Of a DNA stretch of 7,141 nucleotides, positions 1 through 6,319 are shown in pieces. Position numbers and translations under genes: made by a program. How positions within the stretch are numbered: the stretch's first letter is position 1; every line of letters begins with the position of its first letter. The stretch lies in contig JALTGJ010000405.1 in NCBI GenBank assembly GCA_027077185.1, positions 1-7,141 of the forward strand. Direction: 5' to 3'. The stretch comes from Spirochaetales bacterium. GTDB lineage: Bacteria > Spirochaetota > Spirochaetia > B11-G9. Below the pieces are notes generated by a model. That model saw nothing but the letters and a program-made list of their open reading frames with translations. It ran no database searches and was not told where the DNA came from.

Positions 1-1079
1 GCGGTTCAATGGTTGACTTTATTGAATCTTCCTTCAAGACAGTTCAGAGTCAATTTAGGAAACCTCTCGGAATACATGCACATAACGATTCAGAACTGGC
101 TGTTGCTAACAGCCTTGCTGCAGTAAACTTTGGTGCAACTATGGTTCAGGGAACTATTAATGGAATTGGAGAGCGTTGCGGGAATGCAAATTTGTGCAGC
201 ATAATTCCAAATTTATCTTTAAAGGGTAATTATACTACTATCCCTGAGAAAAATATAAAAAATCTATACTATATTTCTCATTTGGTTTCTGAAATTTCCA
301 ATACTTCTCATCCTGACAGTCTTCCATTTGTTGGTAAGAAGGCTTTTTCTCATAAGGGGGGAATTCATGTTTCCGCAGTACGGGCTAATTCTTCCACATA
401 TGAACATGTGGCACCTGATTCAGTAGGGAATACCCGGATAATTACTGTCTCGGAACTTTCCGGTCGAAGTAATATTATTGAAAAAGCAGATAAAATGGGT
501 ATTGACCTTCGATCCGATAATGATAAGGCATCTAAAATACTTAACAGGGTTAAAGAACTTGAGGCAAAGGGCTATCATTATGAGGGTGCGGAAGCTTCCT
601 TTGAACTGCTGACTAATGCACTTATGGGAAAACAAAAACGCTATTTTGAGCTTCATGGTTACAGAATTATAATCTGGAAAAATGCAGACGGGGAATCCTG
701 GTCCGAGGCTACTATTAAAGCTGCGGTGCCTAAGGAGGTTGCAGAATCTCATGGATATGAGTCGCATATCGAGCATACTTCTGCAGATGGCAGTGGTCCT
801 GTTGAAGCTCTGGATAAGGCATTAAGAAAAGTTCTTGAAAAATTTTATCCTGATCTTAAAAAAGCACATCTGATAGATTATAAAGTACGTATTCTAAATG
901 CTGAGGAAGGTACTAATTCAACTACAAGAGTATTAATTAACACTTCAGATGAAAAAAGAAGCTGGAGTACAGTTGGAGTTTCAGATAATATTATCGATGC
1001 TTCCTGGCAGGCTCTTGTAGAATCGCTTATCTACAAATTAATGAAGGATGAGGCAGAGAAGGAGAAAGGAGACGGGTAA
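1..1079 (+). CDS. cimA: Citramalate synthase (CimA), 5'-truncated by window edge
   Basis: Condenses pyruvate with acetyl-CoA to (R)-citramalate, the first step of the threonine-independent route to isoleucine; a cytosolic enzyme. The frame is open to the left edge (codons GGT TCA precede the first visible ATG at 9), so that ATG is internal, and about 170 residues of the usual 520-540 are missing. Visible parts in order: the end of the HMGL-like TIM barrel with the metal-binding motif HAHND (first His at base 75), the GTINGIGERCGNANL stretch typical of type-II citramalate synthases rather than LeuA, a linker region with FSHKGGIHVSA, and a C-terminal LeuA-dimer regulatory domain (about bases 650-1040, with ADGES, GSGPVEALDKAL and WSTVGVSDNIIDASWQAL). 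This last domain normally carries isoleucine feedback control. The lysine/glutamate-rich tail ending EKEKGDG is encoded by a purine-rich tract that belongs to an inverted repeat and may be a late extension. 2-Isopropylmalate or homocitrate synthase is the alternative but fits the motifs less well. Confidence 0.93.
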   Translation, partial: GSMVDFIESSFKTVQSQFRKPLGIHAHNDSELAVANSLAAVNFGATMVQGTINGIGERCGNANLCSIIPNLSLKGNYTTIPEKNIKNLYYISHLVSEISNTSHPDSLPFVGKKAFSHKGGIHVSAVRANSSTYEHVAPDSVGNTRIITVSELSGRSNIIEKADKMGIDLRSDNDKASKILNRVKELEAKGYHYEGAEASFELLTNALMGKQKRYFELHGYRIIIWKNADGESWSEATIKAAVPKEVAESHGYESHIEHTSADGSGPVEALDKALRKVLEKFYPDLKKAHLIDYKVRILNAEEGTNSTTRVLINTSDEKRSWSTVGVSDNIIDASWQALVESLIYKLMKDEAEKEKGDG

Positions 1080-1163
1080 AACGGAGACGGGAGGCCGGAA
1101 GAATTTAGAGATTTCTACTTTTATTCTTCTTTTTTTTCTTCCTGTCTCCTGTTTCCATTCTCC
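1061..1163. repeat. Imperfect purine/pyrimidine inverted repeat over the cimA 3' end
   Basis: A purine-rich left side (about 1045-1103) is partly complementary to a pyrimidine-rich right side (about 1117-1164). Pairs seen: GGAGAA (1061-1066) with TTCTCC (1158-1163), GGAGAC (1083-1088) with GTCTCC (1144-1149), and GGAAGAA (1097-1103) with TTCTTCC (1136-1142). The nonamer GGAGACGGG occurs twice directly, at 1068-1076 and 1083-1091, with the cimA stop codon between the copies. It could fold into a long interrupted hairpin ending the cimA transcript, or be a minisatellite-type remnant. The function is inference. Confidence 0.55.
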
Positions 1164-1171
1164 CTAGTCCC

Positions 1172-1198
1172 CATATTCTCTGTTTAACAGAGAATATG
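1172..1198. promoter_or_regulatory. Perfect palindrome, 13-base arms (operator or terminator hairpin)
   Basis: The arm CATATTCTCTGTT is followed by a single T and then its exact reverse complement AACAGAGAATATG. In RNA this would be an 11-bp stem with a TTTAA loop. No clear U-run follows on either strand, so a dimeric-repressor operator for the downstream ptsN gene is as plausible as a terminator for cimA. It lies 110 bases before the ptsN start codon. Confidence 0.5.
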
Positions 1199-1294
1199 TT
1201 GATATATTAGAGAAAATTTATTGTTTTGTTTGCATGTCTACTTGCACTTTTTTAAGGTTTAGTGTTGAATAGCAGTGCACTTTGTAGCTTGGTC

Positions 1295-1300
1295 GGGAGG
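1295..1300 (+). promoter_or_regulatory. Ribosome binding site selecting the GTG start of ptsN
   Basis: GGGAGG lies 8 bases upstream of the GTG at 1309. No in-frame ATG gives the full EIIA domain with a comparable site, so this motif decides the unusual start codon. Confidence 0.7.
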
Positions 1301-1308
1301 GTTGGTTT

Positions 1309-1854
1309 GTGCTGACATCAAAAATAATAGAAACTGGTATTAACAGCATATCATCGTTTATCGGGATTCCAGGTTCTGATCATTCAGGCTGTTCCATTCA
1401 TAGATTAAGCAGCAGGGATAAGTTTGGTGCAATCCGGGAAGTTGTAAATAATTGCCCTGTCTTTGATTTTTTTGAGAAAGATTCTGATAAGGAAGTTTTT
1501 CTTCAGGAAGTTTTTAACAGAGAATCTCTTGGGACAACAGGCATTGGACATAATGTTGCAATCCCCCATGGCAAAAGTAAAATGCTAGATAGAGTTAGGA
1601 TCGGTCTGGGTATTTCTGAAGAGGGACTGGATTTTGCATCAATTGATGGGGAGCCGGTACATCTTGTCCTTGTAATTGGAAGCCATCCTTCAAAACAAAT
1701 GGAATATTTAAAATCCCTTGCTTATATTATGAACCATCTAAAAAATCCTATTTTACGATCTGCTTTAACAAATATAACATTTTCACGTAAAACAGAAAGT
1801 GAAAACTCCTATAGCAGATTTCTTGACGTTATGAAATCCCAGGTCTTTTCCTAA
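1309..1854 (+). CDS. ptsN: PTS EIIA domain protein, PtsN (EIIA-Ntr) type
   Basis: A stand-alone EIIA type-2 (fructose/mannitol/Ntr) domain of 181 residues. In this family a histidine accepts phosphate from HPr or NPr, and the protein mostly regulates (nitrogen, potassium, stress) rather than moving sugar. The active-site motif GIGHNVAIPHGK is intact, with the predicted phospho-His at residue 87. The domain runs from about residue 37 to 178 and includes the family's RESLGTTGIG and HLVLVIGSHP segments. The start is GTG with a good ribosome site. The active histidine lies about 14 residues later than in E. coli PtsN (His73), reflecting a slightly longer N-terminus of unknown role. No permease (EIIB/EIIC) gene is adjacent, which supports a regulatory EIIA-Ntr over a fructose-transport subunit. 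It is preceded by a palindrome that may control it; cls follows after 63 bases. Confidence 0.88.
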   Translation: MLTSKIIETGINSISSFIGIPGSDHSGCSIHRLSSRDKFGAIREVVNNCPVFDFFEKDSDKEVFLQEVFNRESLGTTGIGHNVAIPHGKSKMLDRVRIGLGISEEGLDFASIDGEPVHLVLVIGSHPSKQMEYLKSLAYIMNHLKNPILRSALTNITFSRKTESENSYSRFLDVMKSQVFS

Positions 1855-1883
1855 CAGCTTTTTGCGCTGTTCCACAATTTTTT
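1853..1883 (+). terminator. Weak hairpin at the ptsN stop, possible terminator
   Basis: AACAGC (1853-1858) pairs with GCTGTT (1866-1871) around a T-rich loop. A run of six T begins at 1878, seven bases after the stem. The stem is short and the T-run is displaced, so termination may be weak, allowing some read-through into cls. Confidence 0.3.
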
Positions 1884-1899
1884 AAATTAATGCTATAGT
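1870..1899 (+). promoter_or_regulatory. Candidate sigma-70-type promoter for cls
   Basis: A weak -35-like TTCCAC (1870-1875) and a -10-like TATAGT (1894-1899) are separated by 18 bases in an AT-rich spacer, ending 18 bases before the cls start. The AT-rich background makes chance likely. Confidence 0.22.
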
Positions 1900-1917
1900 T
1901 CTAGGACAGGGGTCTTT

Positions 1918-3369
1918 ATGTCAGGGATTTTTACCTTTCCAGGTGTTATTTATACTGTATATATTGTTTTTGCTCTTATTCTTATTACCAGAATACTCCT
2001 GGATAATAATCATCCTGAAGTATCTTTTGCATGGATCCTTTCAATTATATTTCTTCCATATATTGGGGCATTTTTCTATCTGTTAAGTGGTATTAACTGG
2101 AAAAAATATAAGATTGTAAAGCAGCGGCCTGAGATTGCCTTTCAAAAACAGCTAGGGTCAATTCTAGCAAGGCAAAAAGATTTTATGCATAATCTTTCCA
2201 GTCAAATTGATAATGATGTTGCTAAAACAATGGTTTTAGCATTACAAAGCAGTAATTCTATTATTACCAGAAATAACAGTTCTGACATGTTTTTTTCAGG
2301 AAGACATCTTTTTGATTCACTGTTACAGGATCTTGAAAATGCCTCAAAATCAATACATATGGAATATTTTATTTTTAAGGATGATAATATAGGACTGCAG
2401 ATTGCTGATATTTTAAAAAGAAAGGCTATGGAGGGTTTAAAAGTCAGAGTACTTTTTGACGGGGTAGGATGTTTTAGTAAGATGTCCAGAAAATTTAAAA
2501 AAGATCTTTCAGCTGCAGGTGTAAATACAAAATATTTTCTTGATCCTGCAAATGTTTTCAGCGGGAGATTATTAAATTATTGTAATCACAGAAAGATTGT
2601 AGTGGTGGATGGAGCAATTGCATATACCGGAGGCATGAATATTGGAGATGAGTATATAGATGGTGGTATAAAGTTTGATAATTGGAGGGATACTCATATA
2701 AGACTTGAAGGAGAGTCTGTTCATATGCTGCAGAGTATTTTTCTATCTGACTGGTATAATTCCGGGGGAGAAAAAATTGAAAGTCTGGATTATTTTCCTG
2801 AGATAAAAGAAACATATGAGAATTTACCTATGCAGATAGTTGTTAGCGGGCCTGATTCTGATTGGTATTCTCTTGAAAAACTGTTCCTGAATATAATAAT
2901 GAATGCAAATGGTATTGTATATATACAATCACCATACTTTATACCTAACAGCAGTCTTTTAAATGCCCTTGAAACTACAGCACTTTCCGGAGTGGAAGTA
3001 AACCTTATGATTACAGGTAACCCGGATAAAAAAATACCTTTTTGGGTGGCTCATACCTATTTTGAATCACTTCTGGCAGCAGGTGTTAATATTTTTCTTT
3101 ATAAAAAGGGCTTTCTGCATTCAAAACTAATAATTGCAGATGATACTATTTCGACAGTGGGATCCTGTAATATGGATATACGCAGTTTCCATTTAGACTA
3201 TGAGGTAAATGCAGTATATTATAGCAGAAAAAAAACTGCAGAACTTATAAAACAGTTTAATTATGATTTGCAGTTTTGTGAGAGACTTACTAATAAAGAT
3301 AATAAAAAACTTAATGTATTTTCCAGACTTAGAAATTCTATCTTTAAAATTATAGCACCTGTATTGTAG
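1918..3369 (+). CDS. cls: Cardiolipin synthase, two-HKD phospholipase D family
   Basis: Joins two phosphatidylglycerol molecules into cardiolipin plus glycerol at the inner membrane. The 483-residue length matches the usual 480-510 of bacterial ClsA-type enzymes. The N-terminus has two membrane segments (about residues 8-28 and 36-58, with LLSGINW after the second), the PLDc_N hairpin that anchors the enzyme. Two HxKxxxxD motifs follow: HRKIVVVD (H224, K226, D231), with GGMNIGDEY downstream, and HSKLIIAD (H401, K403, D408), followed by GSCNMDIRSF in place of the commoner G(T/S)xNxDxRS. Both active-site halves are therefore intact. The ATG at 1918 has AGGGG 5 bases upstream and gives the full membrane region. 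The stop at 3367-3369 is followed after two bases by a hairpin. An isolated gene; nothing nearby suggests a dedicated phospholipid operon. Confidence 0.94.
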   Translation: MSGIFTFPGVIYTVYIVFALILITRILLDNNHPEVSFAWILSIIFLPYIGAFFYLLSGINWKKYKIVKQRPEIAFQKQLGSILARQKDFMHNLSSQIDNDVAKTMVLALQSSNSIITRNNSSDMFFSGRHLFDSLLQDLENASKSIHMEYFIFKDDNIGLQIADILKRKAMEGLKVRVLFDGVGCFSKMSRKFKKDLSAAGVNTKYFLDPANVFSGRLLNYCNHRKIVVVDGAIAYTGGMNIGDEYIDGGIKFDNWRDTHIRLEGESVHMLQSIFLSDWYNSGGEKIESLDYFPEIKETYENLPMQIVVSGPDSDWYSLEKLFLNIIMNANGIVYIQSPYFIPNSSLLNALETTALSGVEVNLMITGNPDKKIPFWVAHTYFESLLAAGVNIFLYKKGFLHSKLIIADDTISTVGSCNMDIRSFHLDYEVNAVYYSRKKTAELIKQFNYDLQFCERLTNKDNKKLNVFSRLRNSIFKIIAPVL

Positions 3370-3371
3370 TA

Positions 3372-3398
3372 GTACTTACCAGTATTAAGGTATAGTAC
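3372..3398 (+). terminator. Hairpin directly after cls stop
   Basis: GTACTTACC (3372-3380) pairs with GGTATAGTAC (3389-3398) with one bulged T, giving nine pairs around an 8-base loop. There is no U-run after it, so it may protect the mRNA 3' end or be part of a longer processed spacer rather than a classical intrinsic terminator. Confidence 0.4.
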
Positions 3399-3405
3399 AT
3401 GAGGC

Positions 3406-3516
3406 TTGTGCGATGTATCCCTCTTTTAGAATTTGGAGGCTATATTGCGCAGTGTATTATCCCTATATTAGAGAATAACTGCTATTATAACCAAAAATGT
3501 GAGACAGCGCAAATAG
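3406..3516 (+). repeat. Intergenic repeat, copy A (111 bp)
   Basis: This non-coding block recurs at 5551-5662 in the same orientation. By hand alignment there are about 14 substitutions, mostly transitions, and 3 gapped positions, roughly 85% identity, including a perfectly conserved 23-base core (3438-3460). Both copies start TTGTGCGATG and end GACAGCGCAAATAG. Within the copy, GCTATATTGCGC (3439-3450) can pair with GCGCAAATAGC (3507-3517) with one bulge. It lies between cls and the secreted hydrolase gene. It has no open frame worth calling. It resembles, in size and partial self-complementarity, dispersed palindromic elements such as ERIC or small MITEs, but I do not recognise it as a named family. 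Confidence 0.85.
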
Positions 3517-3557
3517 CTGTACATAGTTGGCAGTTTACATTAAATTTGTTACTGTAG

Positions 3558-3594
3558 AGGAAATTGCAAAACTCGAAGAGTTTTATAATTTCCT
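3558..3594 (+). promoter_or_regulatory. Strong stem-loop upstream of the secreted hydrolase gene
   Basis: AGGAAATT (3558-3565) pairs with AATTTCCT (3587-3594), and AAAACTC (3568-3574) pairs with GAGTTTT (3578-3584), closing a GAA loop. The two helices are separated by a 2x2 internal loop. GCATTTT follows, a poor U-run, so it may be a terminator for upstream transcription or part of a structured leader with the next stem-loop. This and the next element fill the second half of the 324-base gene-free stretch between cls and the next gene. Confidence 0.5.
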
Positions 3595-3601
3595 GCATTT
3601 T

Positions 3602-3655
3602 GAGCCGCTTAGAATTCCATTTCAGGGAAATCGGTTAGTGTCTTGAAAGCGGCTC
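3602..3655 (+). promoter_or_regulatory. GC-rich stem with 36-base loop in the leader of the secreted hydrolase gene
   Basis: GAGCCGCTT (3602-3610) is exactly complementary to AAGCGGCTC (3647-3655). The 36-base interior can form a small hairpin (ATTTC with GAAAT, about 3619-3631). The stem is notably GC-rich for this AT-rich spacer. It ends 38 bases before the start codon at 3694. It could be a regulatory RNA element, an intrinsic-terminator relic or a small RNA; it matches no riboswitch class I know. Confidence 0.45.
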
Positions 3656-3693
3656 TGTAAAATAGAAATAAAACTAATAGGACATGCTTACAT

Positions 3694-5538
3694 ATGAAAA
3701 ACATCTTTTGGTTTACACTTGCAGTTTTTTTAATAACATTGTTTTTACCTTCCGCCATACTGAGTATGGAAAAAGTCAAGCCAGGTCAATATAGAATTAT
3801 TTCAGAAAATACCATTGCTGCCTTAACCGATTCAATGGGCTTTATAATTTCAGAGAATGGTGGTAAGTCATGGACTCAAAGAAATAACGGGCTTCCCTTA
3901 AAGGTGGTTTATCCATTTACAGAAAACGAATATAGGAGATTTACTTCATTGTATGTTGATCCTTTAAATTCCTCCCGGATGGCTGTTACAAGTTCCTCTT
4001 CTGTTTTTCTAACACTTGATTCCGGATGGAATTGGACAGAGATTCCTACAGGAGGGGTAGTAAAAAAATCAAATTACTTTACATCAGTTAGTCTTGATCC
4101 TCAGAATGATAACAGAATTATACTGGGTACCTCCTTTAACGGTATTTTTGAAACCACTGATAATGGTAAGCATTGGAATAAATACCCTGTCGATCTAAAA
4201 CTTCTTTACCGGGGGGCAGGCTTTTATGAGGAAATATCCGGACTTGGTATTGATCCTGGAGATACTGGTACATTATACATTGCAGCCGGATTTTCCGGTG
4301 GTCTGTTTACTGCTGATGGTACAAGCCAAAAGTTAAAAATTGTTGAAGGGACTGATAATGTTTTATCACATATTATCAGGGGTTTTAAGTTTTCCGGTAA
4401 GGAATTGGGCTTGTATACGGGAGAAGGCTATTTTTATTCTGAGGAAGGTGACAGTACATGGAAAAGTACTATGCCTCTTTTTATAAAGAATACTACCAGT
4501 ACAGGTCCGGCAGAGATAGCCCGTAGTTCTGCTGCAGCAGACAAAATTGGATTGTATGTTAATTCTTTTCATGCTTCCGGAAAAAACCTGGATAACCGTA
4601 TTTCTTTTATGAAAAAACATGGATTAAATTCAATGGTTGTGGATATGAAGGATGATGAGGGTAAAATTACATATGATACGTCTCTTTCTCTTCCTTTGGC
4701 TTTAGGTGCAGTAAAAAAAAGAATTAATATCAAGTTGCTTTTAGAAAAGGCAAAAGCCAATGATATCTATGTTATTGCCAGGATTGTAGTTTTTAAAGAC
4801 CCTATGCTTTATAGGTTTTCTAATAGCTCATATGCAATCTGGGATAGTAAAAAACAGGCTCCCTGGGGAAATTTAGTTAAACAGATTAATAAGGATTCCG
4901 GAGAAGAAAGCTGGGTCCAGAAAGAATTCTGGGTTGACCCTTATTCTGAATTTGTCTGGAGCTATAATATAGCAATAGCAGAAGAGCTTCAAAGCCTTGG
5001 GGTTGATGAGATTCAGTTTGATTATATTCGCTTTCCCTCGGATGGAGATATGAGTACTGTTAAGTTTAGAAATAAAAGACCGGGGATGAGTAAAATAGAT
5101 GCTCTGGAATCTTTTATGCGGGTTGTCAGAGAGAAAATATTTATACCTGTAAGTACAGATCTTTATGGTTTCAATTCATGGTACAGAATGGGGAACTGGA
5201 TTGGCCAGAATATTGAGATGCTATCAGATTATGTTGACGTTATTTCTCCTATGTTTTATCCCTCTCATTTTTTGTCATCCTTTCATGGCGATTTGGAGTA
5301 TCTGGACAGGGCAGAGTATATCTACCGGGAGGGTACCCGAAGAGCCAAAATTATTACTGGAAATAAGACCTTAATAAGACCCTATGTACAGGCTTTTTTA
5401 ATTGGCAAAGAATTAAATATGGAATATGATGAGTATACACAGTATCTTAAGGTTCAAATTGATGGATTAACCAAATCCGGAGCTTCGGGCTATACAATGT
5501 GGAATAGTTCGAATAGATACTATATGGTTAAAGAGTAA
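3694..5538 (+). CDS. Secreted Asp-box propeller-like plus DUF4015 putative glycoside hydrolase
   Basis: A 614-residue exported protein, predicted outside the cytoplasm. Residues 1-25 form a signal peptide (Lys-2, a hydrophobic core to about residue 23, possible cleavage near ILS-ME). Residues about 35-265 carry repeated Asp-box-like motifs: SENGGKSW (53-60), TLDSGWNW (107-114), TTDNGKHW (154-161) and a degenerate SEEGDSTW (249-256). This resembles BNR/Ycf48-type beta-propellers. Residues about 285-610 match the DUF4015 (PF13200) putative glycosyl hydrolase domain, a TIM-barrel-like fold, with GLYVNSFHASG, VVDMKDDEG (315-323), DEIQFDYIRFPSDG (438-451), STDLYG and DVISPMFYPSHF. Acidic residues D320, D321 and D443 are candidate catalytic or binding residues by analogy only; the family's substrate is not established. 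The start has only a weak AGGA 11 bases upstream. It is flanked on both sides by copies of a 111-base repeat. A cell-envelope polysaccharide substrate is a guess. Confidence 0.85.
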   Translation: MKNIFWFTLAVFLITLFLPSAILSMEKVKPGQYRIISENTIAALTDSMGFIISENGGKSWTQRNNGLPLKVVYPFTENEYRRFTSLYVDPLNSSRMAVTSSSSVFLTLDSGWNWTEIPTGGVVKKSNYFTSVSLDPQNDNRIILGTSFNGIFETTDNGKHWNKYPVDLKLLYRGAGFYEEISGLGIDPGDTGTLYIAAGFSGGLFTADGTSQKLKIVEGTDNVLSHIIRGFKFSGKELGLYTGEGYFYSEEGDSTWKSTMPLFIKNTTSTGPAEIARSSAAADKIGLYVNSFHASGKNLDNRISFMKKHGLNSMVVDMKDDEGKITYDTSLSLPLALGAVKKRINIKLLLEKAKANDIYVIARIVVFKDPMLYRFSNSSYAIWDSKKQAPWGNLVKQINKDSGEESWVQKEFWVDPYSEFVWSYNIAIAEELQSLGVDEIQFDYIRFPSDGDMSTVKFRNKRPGMSKIDALESFMRVVREKIFIPVSTDLYGFNSWYRMGNWIGQNIEMLSDYVDVISPMFYPSHFLSSFHGDLEYLDRAEYIYREGTRRAKIITGNKTLIRPYVQAFLIGKELNMEYDEYTQYLKVQIDGLTKSGASGYTMWNSSNRYYMVKE

Positions 5539-5550
5539 ACTCTAATAGGA

Positions 5551-5662
5551 TTGTGCGATGTGTCCACTTTTAGGATTTGATATGGCTATATTGCGCAGTG
5601 TATTATTCCTGGATTAGAGAATAGCTACTATTATAGTCCAAAATGTGGGACAGCGCAAATAG
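5551..5662 (+). repeat. Intergenic repeat, copy B (112 bp)
   Basis: Second copy of the element at 3406-3516, 12 bases after the hydrolase stop codon and ending 5 bases before the ribosome site of the next gene. Here the ends are more complementary than in copy A: TTGTGC (5551-5556), TGTCC (5560-5564) and the following ACTTTT can pair, with bulges, with AAAATGTGGGACAGCGCAA near the right end. GCTATATTGCGC (5585-5596) can instead pair with GCGCAAATAGT (5653-5663). A -10-like TATTAT lies at 5629-5634 without a good -35. It forms most of the leader of the FmdE-family gene. Confidence 0.85.
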
Positions 5663-5667
5663 TTACT

Positions 5668-5673
5668 AAGGAG
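5668..5673 (+). promoter_or_regulatory. Ribosome binding site for the FmdE-family gene
   Basis: AAGGAG sits 8 bases before the ATG at 5682. A nearer ATG at 5678 is only 4 bases away and opens an 8-codon frame (MNALSKVF, stop at 5702-5704), so the spacing and the product both favour 5682. Confidence 0.65.
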
Positions 5674-5681
5674 AAGTATGA

Positions 5682-6275
5682 ATGCACTATCCAAAGTTTT
5701 TTGACAAAGTTGAAAAAATTATACTGGAAGATAACCTTGCTGATTTTTTGGGTGTCTTTGAGGGTGGTATAATTGAATTTTCATACACAGAAATAGTAAA
5801 AAGTGCCGGGCACAGTTGCCCCACAATAGCTGGAGCCTATTTAATGGCATTAAAAGGTCTGAAGGCTCTTTATGGTTCAGAAATACCTCAAAGAGGTAGA
5901 ATACTGGTAGAATTTTCTGAAGATTACAAGGAAGGTGTTGCAGGGGTTATTGCCAATGCTGTTTCCAATATTACCGGAGCTACCGAATATTCCGGATTTA
6001 AAGGGATTGCTGGTAATTTCGTACGGCATTCGCTTATGAAGTTTAATGCCCAAATAGATTCGGATGTTCGTTTTACAAGACTGGATACAGGAAAACATGT
6101 TGATGTTTATTACTCTCCTGATAACATTTCCGGTAGTCCTCTAATTCAGGAATTAATGCCAAAGGTGCTGAATAAAGTTGCCAGTGATTCAGAAAAAAAA
6201 CAATTTGGGGAGTTATGGCAAAGCAGGGTAGAGGCCATTTTATCCCATGCAAATGATGTTATAAGGGTAGTTTAA
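5682..6275 (+). CDS. FmdE-family protein (formylmethanofuran dehydrogenase subunit E-like)
   Basis: A 197-residue cytosolic protein with no signal peptide or membrane segment. It has the FmdE (PF02663) signature AGHSCPTIAGAYLMALKGLKA at about residues 42-62, where H44 and C46 would bind metal. VEFSEDYKEGVAGVIANAVSNITGAT (about 76-101) and RFTRLDTGKHVDVYY (about 130-144) are further conserved-looking blocks. C46 is the only cysteine, so the C-terminal zinc-ribbon found in archaeal FmdE is absent. No other formylmethanofuran dehydrogenase genes are visible, so methanogenesis-type C1 chemistry should not be inferred from the name; many bacteria carry such short FmdE proteins with no known role. 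It starts right behind repeat copy B and is followed after 44 bases by a mutarotase gene on the same strand, suggesting one transcript. Confidence 0.75.
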   Translation: MHYPKFFDKVEKIILEDNLADFLGVFEGGIIEFSYTEIVKSAGHSCPTIAGAYLMALKGLKALYGSEIPQRGRILVEFSEDYKEGVAGVIANAVSNITGATEYSGFKGIAGNFVRHSLMKFNAQIDSDVRFTRLDTGKHVDVYYSPDNISGSPLIQELMPKVLNKVASDSEKKQFGELWQSRVEAILSHANDVIRVV

Positions 6276-6319
6276 ATAATATTTACCAGAATAATTTTAT
6301 ATTATTATAGGAGGACAGT

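Noticed and set aside
420..776. 118-codon open frame on the - strand within cimA
   Set aside because: Overlaps a clearly conserved coding region on the other strand and resembles no known protein.
1230..1247. Two TTGCA motifs considered as a sigma-54 promoter for ptsN
   Set aside because: The upstream GG dinucleotide is missing and the spacing of the two motifs (12 bases) does not fit the -24/-12 pattern.
5165..5374. 69-codon + strand frame inside the secreted hydrolase gene
   Set aside because: Out-of-frame shadow of the conserved DUF4015 region.
3406..5662. Repeat pair considered as CRISPR or as insertion-sequence ends
   Set aside because: Only two copies 2 kb apart in direct orientation, far longer than CRISPR repeats, and the gene between them is not a transposase.
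6284..6311. TTTACC and ATTATA as a separate promoter for the mutarotase gene
   Set aside because: A start at the expected distance would fall within or past the AGGAGG ribosome site, so the transcript could not be translated properly; the match reflects AT-rich sequence.
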